Source: Symbiotaphrina buchneri (lineage: Eukaryota > Ascomycota > Symbiotaphrinales > Symbiotaphrinaceae). From it: DNA of 64,000 nt. The DNA is taken from the NCBI GenBank assembly GCA_001599915.1, contig BCIG01000024.1, positions 62,001-126,000 on the forward strand, written 5' to 3'. Positions 54,543-64,000 of the stretch are shown here, one piece after another (within the stretch, counting starts at the first letter, position 1; the number at the start of each line of letters is the position of its first letter). Below the pieces are notes generated by a model. It ran no database searches. It was not told where the DNA came from and was given only the letters and a program-made list of their open reading frames with translations. Made by a program: the position numbers and the translations under genes.

Positions 54543-55709
54543 GCTCGCAGTCAGTCTGAGAAGCTCAAGATGAGGTCAGCTCGAGATGTGAAATGGGTAT
54601 GCAGTATAGGTGCCGGAGATGGCATTAACTGGTATGAAAGAAGTTCAATTGAAGGTGGATGGGGAGAGGGGACTGGAGGTTGACGTATATTGCCGGGGTT
54701 CCTGGCGCACGGTGGGGGAGGTTCGAATGGAAGAAATCCGGGAGGTGCAGCGTCTAACTTCGTACCTTCAATTAGTCTCCGCGCTGACCGCAAACTTTCC
54801 TTCACGTAGTATATAATTGACTGATGCCCAGAGGATAATACGTTCGTACGCGTACGCAGTCCTGAATCTCCGTATCCTGCTAGAGGTTGTACAGGGATCT
54901 CGGGAACCACGGCCGGCGAGGAGGTCACCGCTTTTCTCCGCCAAATTGGTACTTCATACGCGGGGTACGGACTGCCACTACGGAGGTATTCGTACTCCGG
55001 AATTATACGCTACGAACAGGACAAGCGAAATCGCTCCGACGATACCCAGCTCACTCAACTTAATGCCGAGGTTAGCCGGCCATCCGATCTTGGAAATCCT
55101 TGAGATCACTTTAGGTAGAGTATCTATGTTGATTCTTCCTTTATTGTCATGGCAATTCATAATTTGAATTCTTGCCCTCGCAAAATAATGGCATTGCTGC
55201 TCAATTGAATCGTAACAATCGTCATAAAGGGGAGGTCCGTATCTGGTTTATCATGGCCATATCAGTCAAACGCCTACGTCATCCGTACATCCGTACATCG
55301 ACAGCTCCATAAAATCCGGACGTCTCTCGACCAAACAAGTGATTGCAAATGAGCATTGGTCCATGCTCTCCTCGTTCAGACATGAATTGCAGTTTTCGTC
55401 CACATCCTTATGTAGCTTGCCGGTATCCGAATACACCGTCGGCGCATTCGGGTTATTCCTGGTGCGCCTTAGAACGGGAGAAGAAATAGATCTAGAGTGC
55501 TGCTATATAAAATCTGCGATAGCTTTTAATCAGAGACATTGCTTCAACAGTATCACTCTCTCTTGAGCAGAAACAGAGTTCCATCCTTCTTTCCGCTTCC
55601 TTCTAAGCAGATCTGCAGATCCTGAGGTCGTAACCACCGATCTGCATCCACCAACACACCACCATTCCCCAGGATCTCCCAGCGGGCATATCTTTCCGCA
55701 ACCCTCACC
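54543..55709. other. divergent promoter region of PrpD and SDR genes
   Basis: 1.2 kb without a supported gene. Contains the 12-bp palindrome CGTACGCGTACG at 54845-54856, about 300 bp upstream of the PrpD start. Confidence 0.5.
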
Positions 55710-56641
55710 ATGCTCACCACCGACCTCTCCTCCCGCGTGGCCCTCATCACCGGCGGCACGGGCGGGATCGGCTCCGCCACCTGCCGCGCTCTCGCCGCGC
55801 TCAACTGCTCTCTCGCAATCCACTACAACTCCAACAGCGGCGCAGCTTCCTCCCTGATCTCCTCTCTGCGGTCCTCGCACCCGCACATCCGCATCGAAGC
55901 CTTCCAAGCCGACCTCAGCACCTACGACGCGGTGCGAGCACTTCACAGCGCCGTGGTGCAGAAACTCGGCCCGCCGAGTATCCTGTTCAATAACGCGGGG
56001 AGCACGCTCGGGCAGCAGGGTATCACGGACGTGGGCGTCGTGGATGTCGAGACGTTCGAGCGCACGTGGCGCGTCAATTGCGGCTCCGCGTACTTGCTCA
56101 CGCAGTTGTGTGTGCCGGCTATGGTGGAGGCGGGCTGGGGAAGGGTTATCTTTTGTAGCAGCGTGGCGGCGTTCACGGGCGGGGTTGTGGGGCCGCATTA
56201 TGCGTATGTCCTGCCCTACTCTCTTGTGGTGTAGATGATGTGGGAGTGCTGACTTGCTGCCCCGCTCCGCGACACAGATCCTCCAAATCCGCCCTGCACG
56301 GGCTCATCCACTGGCTCTCGCAGCACTACGGGCCCGAGGGCGTGACGACCAACGGCATCGCGCCGGCGCTGATCGAGGACACGGCCATGCTGCCTGGGCA
56401 TCCGACTGAGATGGCTAAGAGTATGCCCCCTCCCTTTCTCCTCCTCCCCTCCTCCCTCCTGCTCCCGCCCCGGCCCCCGCCTCAGGGAAATAGGGGACTG
56501 CAACTAACTGCTGCCGCAGAGATACCTATTGGAAGACTTGGCCGGCCAGAGGAGATTGCTGAGACGGTCGTGTGGATGGTCAAGACCGGCTATGTCACGA
56601 ATAAGGTCGTCGGCGTTGATGGTGGGATGTTTGCGCAATGA
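55710..56641 (+). CDS. short-chain dehydrogenase/reductase (3-oxoacyl-ACP reductase-like)
   Basis: A 252-aa classical SDR with exons 55710-56203, 56278-56420 and 56520-56641; the sum is in frame. Visible motifs are VALITGGTGGIGSATCRAL (cofactor site), LFNNAGS (NNAG), VIFCSSVAAFTGG (catalytic Ser) and HYASSKSAL (YxxxK, rebuilt at the first junction), then GRLGRPEEIAE and VDGGMF near the end. It uses NAD(P)H; the substrate is unknown, though the FabG-like pattern suggests a keto/hydroxy acyl or small alcohol. It sits between genes of the methylcitrate cycle and could act on a related acid, but it may be a bystander. Confidence 0.87.
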
Positions 56642-56955
56642 AGCTGTGCAGATCTATGTGGCTTCTCATCGGGTCGAACCGATAGAGTTGTGAGGGATGG
56701 AGATGACATAGAGACATGGGGCAATCGCATGAAAATATACACAAATAATGCTATGATGATGACAGGGACGCATGATATAACGGTTAGAGCTGTGCAAGAC
56801 CAAGTCTCAAGTATGCTGACAATTCAGACTACCGGACGATAGAGCATTCTAATTCAGATCAAAATAGCAGATCTATAAACTTTCCCGCTTTTGGCTTCGA
56901 ACAGCTCCATATCCTCGCTGCCCAAGCACCCAAATTCATATTGCTTACAGCAGCC
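56642..56955. other. short intergenic spacer between convergent genes
   Basis: 3' ends of the SDR and the citrate-synthase-type gene. No gene seen. Confidence 0.5.
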
Positions 56956-58560
56956 CTACTTCTCCGCCGCAGCCTTGATCCCCAACAAATTAATACTCTT
57001 CGGCCTCTCAATTGGCAGTCCCAGGGCTCTATCCCAGATCAACTGCGCCAGCGGTCCCAAGCCTCTACTAACGCCAAACGTAGCCGTATAATACAGCGTC
57101 TCCGTAAAGCCATAATGATGGAACAGCACGCCCGAGCTGCTATCCACGTTCGGATACGGATTCTTCGTCTTGCCATGCTCCTTCAGCACCTGCGGCGCGA
57201 TCTCCGAGTTGGCCTTGACCAGCTGGAAGACCGGGTCCGCGGCAATCTCGGGCCGCGAGGCTGCGAAGTTCATGAGCGCTTCGAAGCGTGGGTCGGGTTT
57301 GCGCAGCACGGCGTGCCCGTACCCTGGTACGACCCGCCCGGATTTGAGTGTGTTCCAGAGGTAGGCCCGGATGGAGTCCGGTGAGGCGGTGTCGCCGATG
57401 GACTCCCGCATTTGGATGATCCAGCGGAGGACTTCTTGAGCGGCGAGACTGGAGCAAAGCGTTAGCTTGTGTGTTAGGGACGGTATGGGGATGCATACCC
57501 GTGTAATGGCCCTGCCAGGCCCTGTAGGCCTGCGCTGTATGCCAGGAAAGGATCACTCAGTGCACTTCCAACAAGATGCGTTGTATGCGCGGAGACATTG
57601 CCTCCTTCATGATCACCATGCAGTGCCAAATACAACCTCAGAAGGTCTTGGAAGCCCTCGTTCTCCTTCCCGCCCTTGCCGAGCATGGCTGCAAAGTTGT
57701 ACGCCCAATCTTGCTCTGGGTCAACGGACGCAGGCAGTGCACCACCTCCACGATATGCGTTCTGGTAGATCTTTGCGGCGATGACGGGAAGCTTGGCGAG
57801 CAGACTGATACAGTCGTCGAATGTAGGTTCCCAGTAATCTGCCTTGCCTAGACCTCTTTCGTAGGCTTTGGCGAATGCTGAAGTGTGGTTGAGTGCGGAG
57901 ACAGCGCAGGCAAATTGTGTCATGGGATGTAAATCCTTCGGGAAGTTGTCCAGCATTTCCTCAACGAATGAAGGAAGGTCTGCTTGCGCAGCAAGTTGTT
58001 TCGACAGTTTTCGTACTTGGGATGTGGTAGGGACTTCTCCTGTGAGAAGAAGCCAGAACATCGCCTCAGGCAGCATCTCATTGCCGCTTGTTCCCTTAGG
58101 CAATTCGTTGGAGCAGTCTTTGATGGTTCGGCCGTGGAAACGGATGCCTTCTTCAGGGTCGAGGACTGAGCCTTCCCACACCATCGCTTTCAGGCCTCTA
58201 TGTTCGGATTAACCCCTTTGCCCTTCAATTGGTAATAGCAACGGGAGGCCCTACCTCATACCACCAATGGCGTTCTCCACTTTAACATCCCCAAGCTTGA
58301 ATTCGCCATACTTCGTCCGGACTTCTTTCAGAAGCTCTCGCTTTGCAGGTATAACCTTCCTTAACGATTCTTTCAGATCTGGTTCCGTAGCAGCGCTTAG
58401 GTTCCTTGTCTGCCGGTAGCCAGGAACTGCCCGGCGGAAGGGGGCGGTCGACTGATTCCCGGCAGTCAGCCTCTTGATAGCTGGCCAATTTGGGGAAATG
58501 CAATAAATTCACCTTGAGAGCATCCAGCAGAGCCCTACTCGCCCGGTGATTCACCGCCAT
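56956..58560 (-). CDS. 2-methylcitrate synthase / citrate synthase family, mitochondrial
   Basis: A 478-aa protein with exons 58560-58513, 58451-58255, 58197-57499 and 57448-56956; the sum is in frame. It condenses oxaloacetate with propionyl-CoA or acetyl-CoA. The short first exon plus the junction give a mitochondrial presequence ([20 protein letters not shown]). Family hallmarks are [20 protein letters not shown] (restored at the second junction), GIRFHGRTI, the His-containing [34 protein letters not shown] (second His) and the Asp of [10 protein letters not shown]. The sequence [20 protein letters not shown] resembles methylcitrate synthases more than the housekeeping enzyme. The divergent methylisocitrate lyase gene supports this assignment; an alkylcitrate synthase of a secondary pathway cannot be excluded. 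Confidence 0.85.
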
Positions 58561-59247
58561 TCTGTCTGGGGAATTCCAGTCAAGTGGTCGTGAGCGATGA
58601 AGTTGGCTGCTTGTCTCGGCGATGTGTAAAGTGCGGGGTTCTTGGCTGGGATGTCTCCACAAGTTTCAGCTTCGTGTTCGAAAATGGTCATTTGCAAGGC
58701 CCAGTATATTTCTTTACGCGGAGTGCAAGATCCTCCAGAAGACGCTGCGTTGCAAATTGTAGGTGAGGTTCTTGACCGATCAAGAATGTCAGCTCTGGCA
58801 TGCGCTCCGCAGCTTCCCCTTCCCCATGCATTTCCCCGACCTCGGCTTCGGCAGAACGGCGGATAAGATCAAGATTAGATTAGCAACCTCCGGAAAATCT
58901 CCGGGGCGTGGAGAGCCGAAAGCACCACAAAGCACCTCCGCTGCATCACCAGGTGCGTGCTTAGCAATGAAGCGGAGCAAATAGGTCCTCGATCTCGAGT
59001 TTACTTTTCTTCCCTCGGTATCACGCCACGAAGAATAGTATGCAAAGGTACGTCAATCATTGTGAGGTCTATGTACGGCTATGGCTCACCAACCGCCCTG
59101 TCAAACCGCCGAAGCCAAACCCCCCTTCACCTAGACAAAAATTTGATTGCTAATCTGTCCATTAATAGAGACCCTCTGCGATGAGTATATAGAGCTTTGA
59201 GTGGGCCACATTATCTCTTCACTTCCGGTGGTCTCTCTTCTGCCGCG
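58561..59247. promoter_or_regulatory. divergent promoter of methylcitrate synthase and methylisocitrate lyase
   Basis: A 687-bp spacer shared by two cycle genes. Contains two CTCCGG copies (58888-58893 and 58899-58904) close together. No gene seen within. Confidence 0.6.
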
Positions 59248-61217
59248 ATGTTTCGAACCGCAAATCGGTCGTTATTGCGACAAGCCCACAGGGCCAGTTG
59301 CAGGACTGCTATACCCTCCACAAGACTGATCTCCATGTCTCCCCGCAAACTTACTCCGTCATCGCTATCACCTCCTGACCCTCCTATAACTACGTCTCTC
59401 CCATCGGACTCATTTCAGCTGCTCTCGACATCTGATAAAGCCGGTCAAAGCGAAGATGATCTGTTCAACCAACAAGTGGAGGATGTGAAGAAGTGGTGGG
59501 CTTCACCCCGGTACGAAGGAATCAAGAGGCCATACTCTGCAGAGGATGTCGTCAGTAAGCGGGGGACTCTTCAACAAGTGTACCCAAGTTCATTGATGGC
59601 ACGTAAATTGTTCAATTTGTTCAAAGAGCGGTCCTCGAAGGGGGAGCCTGTCCACACAAGTTAGTCAAGCCTGGCTCCGTGTGTATGGTTGTTAAGTAAA
59701 TATTGACAGAAAGTAGTGGGAGCAATCGATCCAATCCAAATGACGCAACAAGCACCGAACCAAGAAGTCCTGTACGTGTCAGGTTGGGCTTGCTCCTCGG
59801 TCCTTACTACGACGAACGAGGTTTCTCCGGACTTCGGAGACTATCCATATAATACGGTTCCAAATCAAGTCCAGCGGCTCTTCAAGGCGCAGCAACTTCA
59901 TGACCGCAAGCATTTTGATGCTCGTCGAAAGCTGAGTGCCGAACAGCGCGCAAAAACGCCTTACATTGACTATATGCGACCGATTGTCGCCGACGGAGAC
60001 ACTGGGTGAGCAGTCACATGATAACATTATGCACAAGAGTCCATAGACTAATCGTCATAGGCACGGTGGGCTCTCTGCGGTGCTGAAACTGGCCAAGCTT
60101 TTTGCAGAAAACGGTGCTGCAGCCGTACATTTCGAAGACCAACTGCACGGGGGCAAGAAGTGCGGGCATCTTGCTGGCAAGGTTCTGGTTCCCACCGGCG
60201 AGCACATCAATCGTCTGGTGACAGCCAGATACCAATGGGATCTTATGGGCTGCGAAAACCTGGTCATAGCACGAACAGACTCCGAGAGCGGCAAGCTTCT
60301 CAGCAGTTCAATCGACGTGCGGGACCACGAATTCATCCTCGGCGTGACCGAGAACGTCGAACCCTTAGCAGAGACTCTCCAGCGGATGGAGCACGAAGGT
60401 GCTACTGGAGTAGAGATTGATGCTTTCGAAGCCGAGTGGGTCAAGGAGCACGAGCTAGTGACTTTCGACGAAGGTAAGTTTCTCAGTTGCCCCCTCATTA
60501 CCCCTAATACTCACGTTCCACGCAGCCGTCGTCAAACACCTCAAATCCGAAGGTGCCCCAGACTCAAAGATCCAATCCTACCTCGACACCACCGCTTCCA
60601 ACCGGGACCTCTCCCTCACGGCCCGGCGCGCGCTCGCCGCCAAACACACCTCCTCCGGCCAACCGCCCTTCTTCTCCTGGGACATCCCGCGCACCCGCGA
60701 AGGGCACTTCCACTTCCGCGCCGGCCTCGCCGCCGCCACCAAACGCGCCATCTCCTTCGCGCCGTACGCAGAGCTCCTCTGGCTCGAGACCGCGGACCCA
60801 TCCGTGTCCAAAGCGGCATCCTTCGCGGCCGACATCCACGCCGCCGCGCCGGGGAAATGGCTAGTCTACAACCTCTCGCCGAGCTTCAACTGGATGGGCC
60901 ACGGGTTCACAGACGCTACGCTGCAGTCGTTCGTCTGGGACCTAGCGCGCCATGGGTTCGTGCTGCAGCTGATTTCCCTGGCGGGATTGCACTCGACGGC
61001 GACGGTGACGGCGGAGCTGAGTCGTGCGTTTAAGGACGAGGGTATGGCTGCGTATGTGCGCCTGGTGCAGCGCCGCGAGAAGGAGCTCGGCGTGGATGTC
61101 CTCACGCATCAGAAGTGGAGCGGCGCGGCGTATTTGGATGGGATCTTGGGAGCGGTGCAGAGTGGCAGTTCGGGGAGTAAGAGTATGGGCGAGGGGAATA
61201 CGGAGGGCCAGTTCTAG
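59248..61217 (+). CDS. 2-methylisocitrate lyase (isocitrate lyase family), mitochondrial
   Basis: A 601-aa protein with exons 59248-59659, 59717-60005, 60061-60473 and 60526-61217; the sum is in frame. It splits 2-methylisocitrate into pyruvate and succinate, the last step of the methylcitrate cycle. The first 30 residues ([20 protein letters not shown]) are Arg-rich and Ser-rich, a mitochondrial presequence absent from peroxisomal isocitrate lyase. Family motifs are [55 protein letters not shown] (the active-site KKCGH loop), [22 protein letters not shown] and WSGAAYLDG. The residue after KKCGH is Leu. The presequence and the gene neighbours favour methylisocitrate over isocitrate. Confidence 0.87.
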
Positions 61218-64000
61218 GAGGGGTGTTGGATTGCGTGATGCATGGCCGAGAAGGGTAGATTTTGGTACAGAGATGAATATATCATTTGATCAACCATATT
61301 TGCAAGCGTCCATGCCATACACCGAGCAGACCGCAACGTCCGGCACCGGCCCATCCCACATATGTCTGTCACTGGTATGGTAAGTGAGCCTCAGATACCG
61401 CCAGAGATCCCAGCCAAGCACCAAGACGCGGATGCTGAGGTACAGAGAAGGATAGGTTGATTGCCGTCGCAGCAGAAAGGTATCGCACTTGGACGGCTCC
61501 TGAATTCCTCCCTGCGGGATACCGTCACCTGTGTTACTGCCAGGAGACGACGATGGGCGCATCAGGTTGCCGAGGGATATGGCGGGCCACTGGCGCGAGG
61601 ATGGAAGCGCGAATGGAGTGAAGCATGATATGATGTACTGGTTGTGCAAGCATTGGGCCGAAGGTGACGACTTGACCATCTGAGCTCTTGAGGGACGCCG
61701 TCGGGAAGGGAAGCTGAACTTTTTCGAGGATTCCAAGGAACCAGAACCGAGCAGTACGCTAACAGGAAGTGACGTTGAAGAGCGGACTTTCTTAACGATG
61801 ATATGTCATCTCGTCGTATGCGGATATGGCTTTGTATGTTGAAGCCTTGAAGTGACCTCGTCAATGCCATGTTCTCCTGTGTCCGCCAAAATCCTGCACG
61901 ACAGCGCGCTCCCAGTGAATGTCATCATTATTTGTTGTAGTCCTGTAGATGGTTCACAATCCAGTCTTCCCTGGCCAAAGTTGCCGTCACTCTTGTGTTC
62001 ACCGTCTCTTCCTCCCTTCTGCGATCTCTTTGGCGATGGAGCAAAACGCCTCGCCTCCTTGGAAATCCCTCATACAGATCAGGGCGCAGACCACCATGTC
62101 GTGTTCCATGCGATCGCGTCGATACGAACAGCAGGCGACCACATTACCTTGCATCCTGAAGAGATATGGGACCGATGCAGCCATGTCATGCCGCTCAGGC
62201 ACAGTTCATCAGTGCATGAGCATGATGCAGCGGGAATTCCGTGCAGAAAATGAAGGTAAGAGGAACACATGGACCCTAGTTACTGCAGACCGACAATCCG
62301 AAAAGGGGTGCATAGGCTTTGATGCACGCCGTCGTTGGCAAATCGAAGGCAACGAATTTCAGGATGAGGTGATATGGATTTGCGGCACGGAGGTGCTTGA
62401 GGAGATATGTGAGGGATAGGAATATGATATGGACAGTTCCCAGACCGCCAGAAAGAGAACTGAGAAAAGAAGAGAGACTTCCGGACAGACGACAGTGACA
62501 CTGATCGAATGACAGCAGAAAGATCCCGGCAGAGGAAGTGCCACGAACGAGCACGAGGCTGAGATGGCGGCCGCCACGCAGCCTCGGCATGCAGAAAGGG
62601 GTTCACGGCGGGCCGGGGATGCGGGAGCGGACTGCAATTGCAGATGGAGTCCTCACACGTGGATGCAGCAGCCCGGCACCAAAAAGGGAGACCGAGCTGG
62701 ACTTTTCTGACCGCCCGAGCTCTCCACTTACATCATGACATCTGCAGCCTCTGCTCAGGGAAACGGTTACAACAAGCGTTTTCGCTGTGGAGGCGCCGCA
62801 CCGACGTTGAGCCAAAATCAGGAGGCGGGAACGCACGTTTTCGTCGACAGGTCATGATCCATCCGAACAGCAAGCACACATTCAGAAAAGTCACACGTCG
62901 CTTGGGGAAAAGAAGCCATGCGTTGAGCACTGTCGGGGATCAAGGTTCTTGTGTGCTTTACTCTGCCATTTCCATGGAACCGAGGGCGGGAGCCACGGCC
63001 ATCTGGTGGTTCTGGTCCGAAAAGAGAGGAGTGTTCCTTTTTGGTCTGCTGCCACACGCATTATTGGGTATCAACGGGCGGCGGAACGTGGGAAGGCTTC
63101 CGGGTGGAGCGATAGAACCAAAGGGCCTTTCCCTTCCCCGCTGAACCACCTGCCACAAACCTTTCTCGTGTAACGACGGGTCCAGGTCACAATGACAGCA
63201 GGACACACTTGCAGGATAGACAAAGAGACATGGCCACGGGTTCCTCGTGGCAGTAACATCGAGAGTTACTGTTTCTATCATCAACAATCATTGTAGATGA
63301 ACAATTTTGTTCCAAACGGCCTCAAACAATCCTTGGGATGATAACGGGCCCGATAATCTATTAATATTAGCGTTCGAAGGCGCGTGCCTCCTTGCCTGGA
63401 GCAAGTGGTCCAAATTAATGAAACTGAAATGGTAGCACAACCGTCAGCGAGTCTGATTCGTCGGTTTTTATCTGTGGAGAGGCCCTCCCCGCTACTAGCC
63501 CGCCGCCGAGCGTCGGTAGAGTCCCGGGACCCAAGCTTGAAGGACACGAGCAGCCAATGAGCGAGGGCGATATTGGTGGAGAGGGGACGAGCACCGGACT
63601 GATAGGCGGAAATTAGTCGTAGATGTGTAGGAAGGAAAGATAAGGTAACAGCTCAATCTTTGGTGGTTTCTGCCGGGCCACTTGTGATAAGCCGGTACCA
63701 GTTACCAATGCGCAGCGAACCCAGCTGCCTCCGTCTGATGTCGATTGCAGGTGCGGGCAAAGGCCAGACAGACAGCGAGCGTCCTACTGCCCGCCCACCA
63801 CACAGAAATCAGCCCGCACGTCCCGAAGTTCCATTTCGGACTGCTTCTGCAACTCATCATCATTATTTTCTCCCTTCCTGAAGACATTCCCTTATCGTCC
63901 CATTCAGTCATGCTGCCCAAGGGCTCCGTTTACTGCCTGCCACTAGCCATGGGTGCTTCAGAGCCTTGATTGATTGCGGGACACGACTATCTAAATCTGG
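61218..64000. other. right-hand non-coding region, 2.8 kb
   Basis: Several frames of 100-170 codons occur (for example 61949-62419 and 62638-63144 on plus, 61290-61736 on minus), but none has a domain, splice pattern or consistent coding composition. The last 2 kb probably contain the promoter and leader of a gene beyond the window. Confidence 0.45.

Noticed and set aside
61949-63144. Two plus-strand frames of 156 and 168 codons
   Set aside because: No recognisable domain, and frames of equal length lie opposite. Probably leader or promoter DNA of a gene outside the window.

Overview
The window looks like nuclear DNA of a filamentous ascomycete, probably a Eurotiomycete of the Aspergillus/Penicillium type. 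The signs are many short (about 50-100 nt) GT-AG introns with CTRAC-like branch sites close to the acceptor, Zn2Cys6 regulators, a fungal eEF3, a fungal RNase T2, large MFS transporter families and GC-rich third codon positions. All gene models below were spliced by eye. In most cases the exon sum is an exact multiple of three and conserved motifs are restored across the junctions. No tRNA, rRNA, CRISPR array or recognisable transposon or LTR element was found. One base is ambiguous (N at 26652), so this is draft-type sequence.

Layout. Positions 0.4-9.7 kb hold an assortment of catabolic and detoxification genes: an aldo-keto reductase, an amino-acid permease with an apparent frame break, a DJ-1/PfpI protein, an epoxide hydrolase and a CocE/NonD-type hydrolase. 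Positions 10-24 kb look like a carbohydrate-use cluster. It has a maltose-permease-like MFS transporter, a divergent 777-aa hydrolase of unknown family with a probable (alpha/alpha)6 barrel, a Zn2Cys6 regulator, a GH127 beta-L-arabinofuranosidase and a second sugar transporter with an apparent frame break. The first transporter and the GH127 gene share an exact 17-bp promoter element in the same orientation, followed by a second, looser shared block, which suggests co-regulation.

Positions 24-36 kb hold mostly orphan or weakly characterised genes: a hypothetical protein, a TLC-like membrane protein, a GPI-anchored Cys-rich wall protein, a KANL3/Tex30-like alpha/beta hydrolase with a basic tail, a TDP2-like phosphodiesterase and a four-exon membrane protein. 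Positions 35.6-37.7 kb are gene-poor and contain a B-box/hairpin/T-run element that may be a small Pol III unit or a relic. Positions 37.7-42.4 kb hold a secreted protein, an isochorismatase-family hydrolase, an RNase T2 with a 7-nt microexon and an orphan protein.

Positions 42.8-47.6 kb form a compact efflux/regulator unit: an MFS transporter diverging from a Zn2Cys6 regulator, with an NmrA-like protein next to it. The shared promoter holds two perfect inverted repeats, one built from two CGG-N4-CCG sites. Positions 48.7-61.2 kb contain eEF3 followed by a mitochondrial methylcitrate-cycle cluster (2-methylcitrate dehydratase, 2-methylcitrate synthase and 2-methylisocitrate lyase), with an SDR reductase inside it. 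The last 2.8 kb show no convincing gene.
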